Below are positions 11,450-22,843 of a stretch of 64,000 nt of DNA, in pieces. Numbering within the stretch: the first letter of the stretch is position 1; the number at the start of each line of letters is the position of its first letter. Origin of the DNA: Raphanus sativus (lineage: Eukaryota; Streptophyta; Magnoliopsida; Brassicales; Brassicaceae); contig NC_079518.1 of NCBI RefSeq assembly GCF_000801105.2, positions 26,330,800 through 26,394,799 of the forward strand. The letters run 5' to 3'. Under the pieces are notes generated by a model. That model was not told where the DNA came from. It ran no database searches and saw only the letters and a program-made list of their open reading frames with translations. The position numbers and the translations under genes are program-made.

Positions 11450-13509
11450 ATCCCCCCCCCCCCATTTAAGTGTAATCATACATTCACTAAATCATTAGCA
11501 CATATATCAAACTCATGCATAAATGAAAATGTTACTAAGAATTGAGTTTTCATCTTAGTGTATTACACATTCCAAATGCCTAATATCAGGATGTCCTATG
11601 GATTGAATCTTCAACCCATTTTGAGCACATGAAGATAATACACACACATGTTTTCACTACTCTAAGTGTTTATACCATATATTACTATAAGCCATGTATC
11701 CCTATCCATTCATGAGCGCATACAAAGCCAAGTCCCACCTTTTTGAAGCGGCATCACTTGACACTCATATAGGTAAATACTTTTACTCATATACCTGCAA
11801 ATGCACATTTTCAAAGTATTTATTAAGACTAAAATTTCAACCTAGCCCTTTCTTGCAGGTCCAAGCACATACATTAGGATTGTATATAAACATGTGCTTC
11901 AATATTTAAGTGTAGGTTTTCCACATTGAATTCAGCCTCTAATGTCGTGTTCGAATCGAATTGGGTATCCCACCATTAAAGATTCCAAATGGACTTTAAA
12001 CTCATCCCTTTAACAGACTCAATTACAAGTCTCTAGCTAATCGTTTCGTCAAATGATATGCTACATTTCTTTCAGACCGAGTAAACCCTCATGGTATTCG
12101 CCCCGTGATTGATCAGCTCACATATTGAGCTATATCTGAAGCCAGGTGTCGCGACTTACTATTAACAATTTTGTTATAAACCTTAACCAAGATTTCCTCA
12201 CTATCAAATATATAGAAACTGATGATACTATTCTGACCACAACGGAATCTCTTAAATTAAATTCATTAGTCAATATACATATTTACGAGTATATGATAAT
12301 GCTATGAATTCCTATTCTATAGTCAAATTTTCAATGCAACTTTGATCCTTGTAAGCCCATGAAATGGCACCTGCCTAAGCAAAAACACCCAACCACTTAT
12401 AGAAGAATGATCTTCTATATTGATAATCAAACTTGCATCTAAATACCCTTCTATCATTAAACAAAATCTGACATATAACAAACTACAATTTATGGTTCCT
12501 TTCAAACACTCGAGTTGTGATATTTCTTGTCATGTATAAGTCACAAGCTTCACACTCGTATCCATGGGAGTCTTCATTGGAGAACAGTCTCACATTTGAA
12601 CTTCTTAACAATTTTCTCAATATGTTTGATTCAAACTTCAAGAATCACATCCACCTCCCCCATGTCTTCATTGCAAAAATATATCATATTGATTTAACTT
12701 AAACCACTTGTTAGGAAAATCTCATCTAACATCTTATGTCAATAACTAGATGCTTTCTTTTGCCTATGAAAATAAATATATACACTTTATACTTATTACA
12801 CGGTATAATAAAACCTTAAGGTTACTTCATATATAAACACCTTTCTCTGAGCCATCGATCCATACCCATGGATCGTGGTCCATAGCACCGACCATGAAAA
12901 ATGTGTTGTCCATACTTGATGACTCGAGCTTAGCCACAAGTCACTTGCATCCATATGGATCAACATCTTACATGATGCAAGTCACATTATTCTGGTGACA
13001 TTAGATTTGCACCCTCTCAGTAACATTACATTTGTACCATTTCGGTAATATTATGTTTGTACCCTTTCAGTGATATTACATCGCATCCTTTCAGCGATGG
13101 TACATTCGCACCTTATAGGTGATGAAGAGTCACAGATTCTTGCATGCATCATAAATGCTGACTCCACCATTAACCTGAAACCCCTAACCTTGTGATCCCT
13201 AAAAATATGTATGTAATTATGTTAATGTAGATACATCCGTTTAGAGCTCTCTATTGCAAACTTTGTTGGTTAATTTGTGGTTTGGTAAACTGAATGGGTT
13301 GTGAACTATATACTTGGATAATGATTGAATCATCATGTTTTCCTTAAAGAGTATCTCGACCATATTCCAAACCTTTGGGTTACATGAAATCCCTTTGTAA
13401 GATAAGATAATCAAAGTCTCATTCTTGTTTTAGGGTAAGATACAAGTATAACAAATAGAGCTGTAATGCTTATGTGTTTCTTCAAAGATCTTTAATAATC
13501 TTTGAACAA
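11450..13509 (-). pseudogene. Internal region of decayed Ty1/copia retrotransposon
   Basis: The minus strand holds remnants of the copia RNase H region around 12323-12505: a stretch reading GYLDASL then DHSSISGWVFLL, comparable with the family's GYTDAS...D..STSGYVF. Further down the minus strand, around 12000-12060, is a remnant of the LTKGL and KGM block near the copia C-terminus. No intact gag, integrase or reverse transcriptase frame remains. At about 2 kb the internal region is less than half the usual length, so it is internally deleted. No primer-binding site was recognised. Confidence 0.65.
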
Positions 13510-13862
13510 TGAATCTTTCTCTCTCTATATCTACTAATTAGTTTCAAAATTTCTTGTGATTCAAGTTATCAAGTTATGATTCAAGTTATCAAGTTATCAT
13601 TCAAGTTATAATTTTTCATTGCCACAATTATATAGTGTACTAAGAGTTGCTATGTTTAACACCAACAATCACAATGGTTAATACCAACAATTGCAATGGT
13701 TAACCAAAAGTCATAATAGTTCATTACCAAAGGTTTTAATCATCAACGGTTGCAATGGCTTATCACCAAAAATTACACTGATTCATCACTAATAGTTACA
13801 GTCGTAAACAGTTGCATTTGTTCATCTAAACAATTATAATGGTTCAATTTAATGGTTGCAAG
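13510..13862 (-). repeat. Copia LTR (5'), split by the hAT insertion
   Basis: Direct-repeat partner of 11129-11449. It continues for only about a dozen matching bases after the hAT element (from 18334) and then diverges, so its outer end is lost or rearranged. Confidence 0.6.
13855..13862 (+). repeat. 8-bp target duplication of hAT, left
   Basis: gttgcaag, identical to 18326-18333. Eight bases is the length produced by hAT transposases. Confidence 0.9.
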
Positions 13863-16800
13863 TAGGGATGTAAATATGGGTTTGAAACCCGCAGGCCTAT
13901 ATGGGTTTATAAAAAAATAAATGCCCATTTAGACTCATTTAACTATTCGGGTTTTATATGGGTAATCTTTTTAAGACCCATTTATTAAATGAGTTTTCTC
14001 TAAAATAAATGGGTATCCATTTAACCCATTTATGTTTTTTTTGAACTAAATGTTGTCATTTAACGATACTTCTTCTCCTTCGTTCTTCTTCTCCTTCGAT
14101 CAAAACGTTGTCGACATTGATCTCCTCCGATTCAACCCATCGTCCCCCACATCGATCTCCTCCTATTCAACCCATCGTCTCCCACATCGATCTCCTTCAA
14201 TCAAAAGAGAGAACCCATCGTCTCCTTCGAATCGAAGGCTCTCTCTCTCTCTCTTCTCTGAGACTCCGATCGACTCAGACCTCAATCTCTCTCTCTCTTT
14301 GCCGCCTCCCTCGATCAACTTCTGTGATTCCTATTTTGGGTACTTCTTTGATGATTATGAAACTTGATGATTATGCGATTGTTTTTATGATTATGCGATT
14401 GTTTAACTTTGTGTGTTCTTTCTGTATAAGGTGGAGAAGTCGAGCTTCATCACTCATCACCATAGGTTCGTCCTCGAGCCCTCTCTCAGCCATTAAGCTT
14501 CATCAGTCTTCGTCCTCGACCAAACCATAGGTGACTGTCTCTGTTTTTATGTTTCATATGATTTTTTGAGAATCGTTGTACTTGATTGGAGTGGTTGCTT
14601 GTTTAAGGAACTGTGAATCATTATGAATTCTCTTTTAGCTACTGTGAGATGAGTATGTGAAAGTTTCATTGTTCTGTGAACATCTCCTTTGTGGTCATCA
14701 TCACTGCATGTGTTGTGTTCTTTTGCATTTAGGAGGCTTTTTTACAGATGGAGTTTTAGATTCTAGTGGAACGTAAAATGGTTTGATCAAAGTGTTTAGA
14801 TATTGATGATTTAATCAGAGAATGTGAGCTTCTAAATTTCACCCCCCATCACATTATTTGAGCATCAGTGGCCGAGACTGTTGGTAGTAGCCAGTCTGCA
14901 CTGAATCTGATGCATTCTAATACAGTAGATATGGTGGTGTTATGATCATCGTTCCTTAGCATCTCATGGAAACTTTAGAAAGGTGAGGTCTCCTGTGCAA
15001 TATGCTTGAGTTTTGTAGACTATAAGATTATGATTTTGTGTTTATATGACTTTAGAATTGGTGATTGCTTGTGTAGCGTTTTAATGAATGTGTTTGTCTC
15101 TGACCTTTTACTTATGCATTTCGTTTTGTGTTTATAGTTTTGGAATATGGCACATCACATCATGGATACTTTTATAGACATGAATGAAGAAGATGCTCTA
15201 GATGGGATGAGTTTGGAAGCTACACAACTAGAAGAACAACAAAGTGAAACATCAGCTCAAGCTCAAGCTCCACGCAAGAGACGTAAAACATCATGGGTTT
15301 GGGAAGAATTTGTATCAGTGGGGGTTGAATCTGATGGCAAAGAGAGGGCCAGATGTGTGCATTGTGGTATGAAGTTGGTGACACGTACTGAAAAGTATGT
15401 AAGCTGTGGAACTCATCATCTACAACGCCACTTGGAAACTTGTCCAAAGAAGCCTCCAAAGGAAGATAAGGCTGCATATGATCATAATATAGATCGTGTT
15501 ATGGTTAGTGAGGCAATCATCTATCATGATCTTCCATTCAGATACGCAGAATTCGAGAAGGTCAGAGCACGAGACAAGTATCTGAATCCAGACTGTAAGC
15601 CCATTTGTAGACAAACGGCTGCAGCAGATGTTTATAAGAGGTATGAAGCAAAAAAGGAAGAGCTGAAGAAAGTGTTTGCTGGACATACTGCTCGGGTTTG
15701 CTTTACTTTGGATCTTTGGACTTCTCGTACTAATAGCATGGGATACATATGTCTTACTGCCCACTTCATAGACGATGGTTGGAACTTGCAGAGTAAGATT
15801 CTTGCTTTCTGTGATTTGAAGCCTCCACACACGGGAGAAGAGATTGCTAACAAGATTTTGGAGTGTATGATGGAGTGGGGTTTAGAGAAGAAGGTATTCT
15901 CTCTTACTGTCGACAACGCTAATAGCAACGACTGTATGCAGAGGATCCTCAAGGGACAGCTTCAGATGATGAGTGGTTATGGCTTATTGTGTGATGGCAA
16001 GTATTTACACGTGAGATGCTGTGCCCACATCTTAAATTTGATAGTCAAAGAAGGCTTGGAATTAGCGAAAAATCTTCTGCACAACATCAGGGAAAGCGTG
16101 AGGTATGTGAAAGCATCTGGGACAAGAATTCAAGCCTTTGCAGCATGTGTAGAGCGAGTGGGGATTCCTTGTGGATCTGGTTTATCACTTGACGTTGCTA
16201 CTAGGTGGAATTCTACTTATGAAATGCTTGTTAGAGCGTTGAATATTAGGAGAGCATTTAAAAGCTTGGAGGCTTTTGACAGGCACTACATATGGCTACC
16301 TTCTGAAAGAGAGTGTGATCGTGGGCATAAAATAAGTGAGTTGCTGAAACCTTTCAGTCAAATCACTAATCACTTTTCAGGATCAAAGTACCCAACATCT
16401 AATGTGTATTTCTTAGAAGTTTGGAGGATTGAGAAATTGCTGAAGCGTTTTGCGAGCTGTGATGATTATGATTTGAAGCAGATGGCTAAGGAAATGCAAG
16501 TTAAATTTGCCAAGTATTGGGAGGATTACAGCATCATTCTGGCTATGGGTGCAATTTTTGATCCAAGGTTGAAGTTACAAGTTCTTGAGAAGCTTTATGA
16601 AACTTTGGATCCTTCTACTTCTAGTTTAAAAACTAAAGAGCTTAAGACTCATTTGACTACACTTTATAAAGAGTATCAAGCTAGGACTTGGGGCAGTTCT
16701 TCTGGTTCTTCAACTTCATATACACCAACTCCACAGGATCTGGTTAATGAATCTCCTCTTGAAGATGATTTAGACAGTGTAAGTTTCAAGCATCTTTACT

Positions 16801-18325
16801 CTTTTACATCTCCTCTTGGTTTGATGTTGTGCTTTCGCCATGACTGTTGCTCGCCATGATTGATGCTCGCCATGACTGTTGGTTTTTGAACTTGGTTAAT
16901 GGCTTTTCATCTTGTTACAGGATCTCTTTGAATTGGAAAGAAGCCTTGGGAGTAATCTAGGAAACACAAGAACACATTTAGATGTGTATCTTGATGAGGA
17001 GAGGCTAGATAGAAAGTCTTTCCCCAATTTGGATGTATTAAACTATTGGAGGGAAAACCAAGCTCGATTTGGTGATTTGGCAATGATGGCGCGTGACATA
17101 CTTAGTATACCTATCACGACAGTAGCATCTGAATCGGCTTTCAGTATTGGAGCTCGGGTTCTAAATCCATACCGAAGTCGCTTGCTTCCCAAGAATGTCC
17201 AGGCTCTGCTCTGTACTCGCAACTGGTTGCGAGGTTTTGCGGAATATGAAGGTAACTTGTACTCTAACTGATTATTGTTCTTTGTTGCTAGAGATGTTAA
17301 GTCATAACTCGAAAGTGGCTTGATATGTTTTTTGTTTATATAAATGTCACAGGTACAGTAGAAGATGTTGATGATATGTGCAACGAAGATGCTAGGAAGA
17401 ATACAACTACTTCTGGAGTCGAGGGTTCAAGATCAGAAGATTCAAATGTGCGTTGAACATTTGAGGTAATATCTTTAAAACCTTATCTAACGTTTTGTTC
17501 TCTTACAAAGTTAAAATATGTGCATGGGATAGTAGAGATCAGTGTTGTTGTCTTTACATCAGTGTTGTTGTCTTTACATTTGAGCTAATGGTCTTGTGAT
17601 TTGAGTGAGAATGTGACTGATGCTAGAATCTCTTTGCTTTGCTTCTTGTAAGAGTTGCTTATTTGTTTCTTTGCTTTGTAGGAAGTAGAGAAGATACTCA
17701 AAAATTGTGTTCTTTCAGACAGAAGTCGAGATGATCAGTCTCAAGAGGTTTCTGTCATCCTGTGAACGGCTAAAGTAGTGCACCACTTTGTTTCTTTGTT
17801 TGTACTTTGTACTAGAGATCATCTCAAAAACTGTGTTCTTTGCTTCCTATTGTTTGTTTAAAACCCATTTCAAAAGTTTTTATTAATCATTGATTCATTT
17901 CTGAACTAGTGTTCTTTTTGAAATGTATACATTTATCTAGAGTCCATAAAGTTAAAAAAAATTATTGATAAATAATTTATTTAATATTTGACACAAAACA
18001 AGCAAGAATACTTATCAAAAGTTATTGAGAAATGATTTATTTAGAGTTCATAAAGTTAAAAAGGTGAAAAAAAAAGAAATTATCTATTTAAAATCATTTT
18101 ATAAAATAACTAATGCAAAAAAAAAAAATCTAGTCTAAATAGGTCTAAATGGGTACATATAAATTTTATGGGTTCTTTGAACAAAAAAAAAAAATTATGG
18201 GTTCTAAATGGGTAGCTCTAATAGGTCTAACCTATATGGGTCTAAACTTATATGGGTTCTAAATAGGGTGGGTACTAAATGGGGTGGGTCTAAATGGGGT
18301 GGGTTTACCTATATTAACATCTCTA
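13863..18325 (+). mobile_element. Complete hAT transposon, 4463 bp
   Basis: The ends are inverted: TAGGGATGTAAATATGGGT at the left and, on the minus strand from 18325, TAGAGATGTTAATATAGGT. They match at 15 of 19 positions and are flanked by a perfect 8-bp duplication. Subterminal regions are dense in copies of tatgggt/aaatgggt on both sides (13885-14030 and 18140-18310), as expected for transposase binding. One three-exon transposase gene lies inside. The element interrupts an older copia LTR. Open transposase, similar ends and exact duplication together suggest a recent and perhaps autonomous insertion. Confidence 0.9.
15147..17456 (+). CDS. hAT transposase with BED zinc finger, 688 aa
   Basis: Cut-and-paste transposase of the hAT superfamily, of the plant zinc finger BED domain-containing RICESLEEPER/DAYSLEEPER-like type. 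Exons by eye: 15147-16778, 16921-17251 and 17353-17456, with GT-AG introns and frame kept throughout. Domains: basic NLS-like PRKRRK at residues 42-47; BED finger at about 50-99 with C70, C73, H90 and H95; RNase H-like catalytic core with DLWTSRTNS and VDNANSND; CAHILNLIV and ATRWNSTYEML blocks; C-terminal dimerisation block in exon 2 with FPNLDVLNYW, ASESAFSIG and NWLRG. No stop or frameshift was seen. An unspliced reading would stop in intron 1, so splicing is needed for the dimerisation domain. The upstream 1.3 kb holds the leader and CT-rich sequence. Confidence 0.9.
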
Positions 18326-18333
18326 GTTGCAAG
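18326..18333 (+). repeat. 8-bp target duplication of hAT, right
   Basis: gttgcaag, identical to 13855-13862. Confidence 0.9.
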
Positions 18334-18526
18334 GATTCACTTTAATGGTTGCAATGAACTTTACATTTGAATTGGTTTTCTTTTTCATTATAATAAATTA
18401 AATGGATACAATGCTTTTAATCAAAGTCTTATACAAAAAATGAGACACAAATTCTACCAGTTCTAATAAATCATCTGAGAGTATTAGTGGTAGATTGCCA
18501 ATCCCTAAATAAGAAAAGAGAAATTA

Positions 18527-19656
18527 TTGGGTTCACCCCTAGAGTGAACATTTAGGTTCACCCAACCAATAGAATTTCGTTATTTCATATTCAGTATTTT
18601 TTAAAAAATGAAACAAAATATTGTCAAATTATATTAATATTTTTAAACTAAAAAATAAAAATTAATATTAATTGCAAATAAAAATACGTTTTAGAAAAAT
18701 ATATTTTTAATACCGTCAGCCAAACACTAAACCCTAAATCCTAAACCCTAAACCCTTGGGTAAACCCTAAACCTTTGGTAAATCCAAAATGGTTGGATAA
18801 ATGGTAGGATTTAGAATTTATCCAAGGGTTTATGATTTACCCAAAGGTTAGGGTTTAGGGTTTAGTGTTTTGCTGATTATGTTAAAAATATTTTTTTTTA
18901 AATCTAAAGATTTAGGATTTATCCAAGGGTTTACCATGGATTTAAGGTTTATGATTTAGGGTTTAGCGTTTTGCTGATGGTATTTTAAAAATAAAATCTT
19001 TTTTTTGCGACTACTATTATTTTATATTATTTTTTATTTTAAAAACATAATAAAACTTGACAATATTTTGCTTTCTTTTTTAAAAGATATTGAATATGAA
19101 ATAACGAATTCCTATTGGTTGGGTGAACCTAAAGATTCACTCTAGGGGTGAACAAAATAATTGTCAAGTTATATTATGTTTTAAAATAAAAAAGTAAAAA
19201 TAAATAAAAGTAGTTGTAATTGTATAAATATATTTAAAAAAACTATATATAAATCTTAAGGTTTAGAATTTATCTAAAGATTTAAGATTTAAAATTAAAA
19301 AATTCAGTGTTTTTATGATTTAGAGTTTGTTATTTATGAATTAGAATATGATTTATCCAAGGGTTTAGGGGTTACCCAAAAGTTTAGGGGTTAGGATTAG
19401 GGTTTAGGGTATAGTTTTTTGCTGGCGGATTTAAAATTATTATTCAAAAATTCGTTTTTTGTTAATTACTATTTTTATTTATTTTACATTTATTTTAAAA
19501 ACATAATACAATTTGATAATTATTTTGTTTCTTTTTTTAAAAGATACTCAATCTAAAATAACAAGTTTATATTGGTTGATGAACCTAAAGGTTCACTTTT
19601 TTTAGAACAGGTCCGGGTCAAATAGCATCTTAGGGGGTGAACCCAATAATAACTCA
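18527..19656. mobile_element. Inverted-repeat MITE-like elements, compound
   Basis: The left arm from about 18534 (ttattgggttcacccctaga, gtgaac, ttaggttcacccaaccaata) is repeated in inverted orientation at about 19110-19160 and again, diverged, at about 19575-19656. This gives a compound structure of two elements sharing a central arm. Inside are several aaaccctaa or ttagggttt blocks resembling interstitial telomere repeats. No coding frame is present. It is most like a non-autonomous DNA transposon with long terminal inverted repeats; the superfamily is uncertain. Confidence 0.65.
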
Positions 19657-19964
19657 TTTTAACGAGAGTTTCGAAAGAAAAAATGTCTTACGTCGACTAA
19701 CGGACACAAAATAAAACAAGAAATATTCGTTTGCTGTCTTGCATGATCAACCTGTATTACATGCAAGGATGCAACATACACCCAATTTTTGAGGTCAGTC
19801 TCAAGTTCGGTCAATAATGTACTTATGCATAAAGTTGTCCGCACTAAAGTTGTCCGCACTTTTAGAAGCACTACAAACAATAAATAATGTGGGTGTTTAG
19901 TTAAACTTTATCTGAATTTTTTAGTTTTATTTATTTTGAAATTATCAAATTTTCCCAAACATTA

Positions 19965-20945
19965 TCTATATTATTAAAAGAAAAGTACCATTTAAAATTA
20001 CCCCTTAATTTACACACTTATTTACATTATCATAACACTAAGAATTAAATAAAATTATCTATTTTAATATTTTGTCTTTAACACTTAGATTAATGAGTTT
20101 TCTTAAATTTAATTTAATTAAATACATTCCATTCACTTCCTCGTTAAATCAATGTCAAAAGTTTTTATTTTTATCAGCTTCATAAAATACATTTTATTGG
20201 ATAAACAATTCATAGAAATTACAATATCAATTTTTCATTTAACAAATCTGAACGAAAAAATATTACCAAATTTGAACCAACACTCGATAAATATCCCAAC
20301 TTACCATTTTGGTATCTAAAGAACCAGAAGCAAACCTGATCCAAACGAAATATTTCAGATATTTGAATGTATTTAAATCATATTTATATACTTGAATATC
20401 TTAGCTATTTTTAGAGTTAATATGTAAGATATAAACTATTTTAAAGTTGTCTAAAATATTTAAAATATAAAAATAGTCAAAAGTAAATATCTAAAGTAGA
20501 TAAACAATAAACCAAAAATACTTAAAATAAATATTTCTCCATCCAAATATTCAATTTAAACCTGTTTTTAACTTTTAACTTAGGTACTTTGGCTTACATT
20601 ACTTAAATTTATATGTTATATTATTTTTATTTTTAGATTTAGGGAAATTGAAATTATATATAAATTTTTAAATTTAAAATAATTTAAACGGGTTATCCGA
20701 ACTTACAAAGATCCGAATCAAACCGGAACTAAAATTTATAAATACCTGCATAGAGCTGGAATCTTTAAACTTGAAAATCTCAAACTAAAGTAGATTTTAA
20801 CCGAATTCGAGTGGGTACTCAAATACCCATCCATAACTTAATCAATGTAAAATGATCAAATATTACAAATATATCATTTAGTATAAATAAATAAAAACTA
20901 AAACAGAAAATTAATATATGTGCGGTCACACGGATCAAGATCTTG
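19965..20945 (+). mobile_element. Helitron-like element, non-coding
   Basis: It starts TCTATATTATTAAAAG, the typical Brassicaceae Helitron 5' end, preceded by A... T context, and ends near 20945 in a GC-rich ggtcacacggatcaagatct block with a degenerate CTTGT in place of CTAGT. No helicase is encoded. Its middle (about 20290-20833) shares an AT-rich repeat with 43560-44176. Confidence 0.45.
20290..20833 (+). repeat. Dispersed repeat, copy A
   Basis: Similar in order and orientation to 43560-44176. Shared landmarks are aaaatagtcaaaagtaaat, a ttaaataatttaa(g/c)gggttatccgaac block and a terminal gagt(g)gtact-caa(a/t) block. No coding potential. Confidence 0.6.
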
Positions 20946-21284
20946 TTAAGCTTTATTTGAAAAGTTTAAATCATATCATTAAACTTTACTAATCTTTTTT
21001 CAATCATGATTTAGATTATTTTTAAAGCTACAGCAAAAAAAAACTTTTTTCTTATGTAGATTAGCCTAAATCTAAATATTTATTATTTAAAATGTAACAT
21101 ATGTAAAATGAAAAATCATGTTTAATACCAAATAAATTATATAATATAGATTATATTTATTAATATTTAGATATTAAATTTTATTATATATTTTAAATTT
21201 ATAAATAATTTATTTACTTTTCCATAAGTTTATAAATTATTAAAATTTTAAATAACATAAATTTCATTTATATATTACATTAAA

Positions 21285-21409
21285 GGGAAAATTCCACAAA
21301 AATACCCGAACTAAATTTTATTAAGCTTTTTAATACCCAAACTTTTTCACTACCCAATTTAAATCCCACTAATTATTTTGCTTATTTTAATATCCAAACT
21401 TTTAAAACT
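21285..21409 (+). mobile_element. Possible left end of another MULE-like element
   Basis: A stretch starting GGGAAAATTCCACAAAAATA resembles the termini of Brassica Mutator-like elements. It lies directly left of the first KI-MULE. No inverted partner was found in the window, so it is either a relic or has its other end inside the assembly gap. Confidence 0.3.
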
Positions 21410-21942
21410 GGGGCTTATTGCAAAAGTGACTCAAAACTTGAATTCAAACAGAAAACTAACATTTTCTTTTGACTCATTTTTTTTTTTGAGTTTTTAACCC
21501 CACATCTGCATTTTATCTACGAAAATGCCGTTAACCCTTTTTTTTTTCGAAAATGGCTTCTTTACTATCTCAACCTCATTTTCTTCAAGTATTTACAATA
21601 TAGCCACTGCCATGAATAGTGGGAACAACCTTGTACGAACTGTTTGGAGCTTTTAATGCCCTTTAATGCACGTAAATCTCTTTACACTCTCTCTGTTTCA
21701 ATTGTTATGAACTAAAAACAACATTTCTTTCACTTTCTCTCCATATTCATCCAAAAAACTGAAGCTTTTGATTCAAAATATGGTCGATGGTTGACAGAGC
21801 CATATTTCTTTCGTTTTGACTTACGGTTGCTTTCGTTTGAGGTTCTGGGTGGTTGGAGAAGACCCTGTGTGCAAACGAAGTCATCTCACCTAGTTTAAGG
21901 TACGAATTTGAATTTTTTTCAAAATCTGTTCGCGTAGAAGAC

Positions 21943-22772
21943 TTACAAGTAAGTCATCTGTATGTAGAAGACTTACTGATGAGTCTTCTGGTCAAACGGA
22001 CGACTTAAACTAAGTCGTCCAGCTTTGTTTGTTGAAAAAAAACACTCCAGACGACTTATATATAAGTCGTCTACGAGAAACATGCTAGTTTTGCATTTGA
22101 CCGAATCGTGTCAGATCTTTGACTATTTCTGGACGACTTATAATTCAGTCGTCTCTCGGAAAGTTAAAATTTCAATATTTTATTAAACTAGACGACTTAC
22201 GTGTAAGTCGTCTTAGGTTAGTTTTGTAGTTGAAAAATAAAACTTCATAATTTAACTTTTACCAGACGACATAATATAAAGTCGTCCCGTCAGAAGACTT
22301 AATTTAAAGTCATCCGGGGAAAGCAAAGTCGTCCAGAATTTTTCCCAATTAAGTCGTCCAAACCTTGCTTATCCCGGACGACCTTAAATTAAGTCGTCTA
22401 GCTGGACGACTTTTAGTTAAGTCGTCTGGAGAAAGTTAAATTTCAAGTTTTATTTTTCAATTACAAAACTAACCTAGGACGACTTACACGTAAGTCGTCT
22501 AGTTTGAATAAAATATTGAAATTTTTACTTTCCAGAGACGACTGAATTTTAAGTCGTCCAGAAATAGTCAAAGATCTGACACGATTCGGTCAAATGCAAA
22601 ACTAGCCCGTTTTTCGTAGACGACTTATATATAAGTCGTCTGAAATTTTTTTTTTAACAAACAAAGCCGGACGACTTAGAATTAAGTCGTCCCTTTTAAT
22701 TTTCAATTGCAAAAGTGACATCTTTAGACGACTTACCTTTAAGTCTTCTGGACGACTTAAATCTAAGTCGTC
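21943..22772. repeat. Palindromic AAGTCGTC array, cluster 1
   Basis: About 20 copies of a dyad unit of the form GACGACTTA-n-TAAGTCGTC, separated by irregular 10-60 bp spacers, fill the left subterminal region before mudrA. Spacers are neither uniform nor unrelated, so this is not a CRISPR-like array. Confidence 0.9.
22021..22672. repeat. Long foldback inside KI-MULE 1
   Basis: The segment at about 22021-22268 is repeated in inverted orientation at about 22432-22672, with a spacer of about 165 bp. Matching landmarks are ctttgtttgttgaaaaaaa against ttttttttaacaaacaaag, gaccgaatcgtgtcagatct against agatctgacacgattcggtc, and gtagttgaaaaataaaac against gttttatttttcaattac. A transcript through this would fold into an arm of roughly 240 bp. 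Confidence 0.85.
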
Positions 22773-22843
22773 TGCGATAATGTTTATTGAACTTCTTCAT
22801 TTTCTCTATGTTTACTAATGTGTTTTATTTTGAATATTTGCAG

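Noticed and set aside
14050..14530. Ser/Pro-rich open frames of 105 and 140 codons before the hAT transposase
   Set aside because: CT-rich low-complexity leader inside the transposon, overlapping in two frames, with no domain.
18720..18870. Interstitial telomere array
   Set aside because: aaaccctaa words are few, degenerate and lie inside an inverted-repeat transposon.
21943..22772. CRISPR-like appearance of the regularly repeated palindromic motif
   Set aside because: Spacers vary in length, are themselves repeated or inverted, and the DNA is from a plant nucleus. It is an internal transposon repeat.
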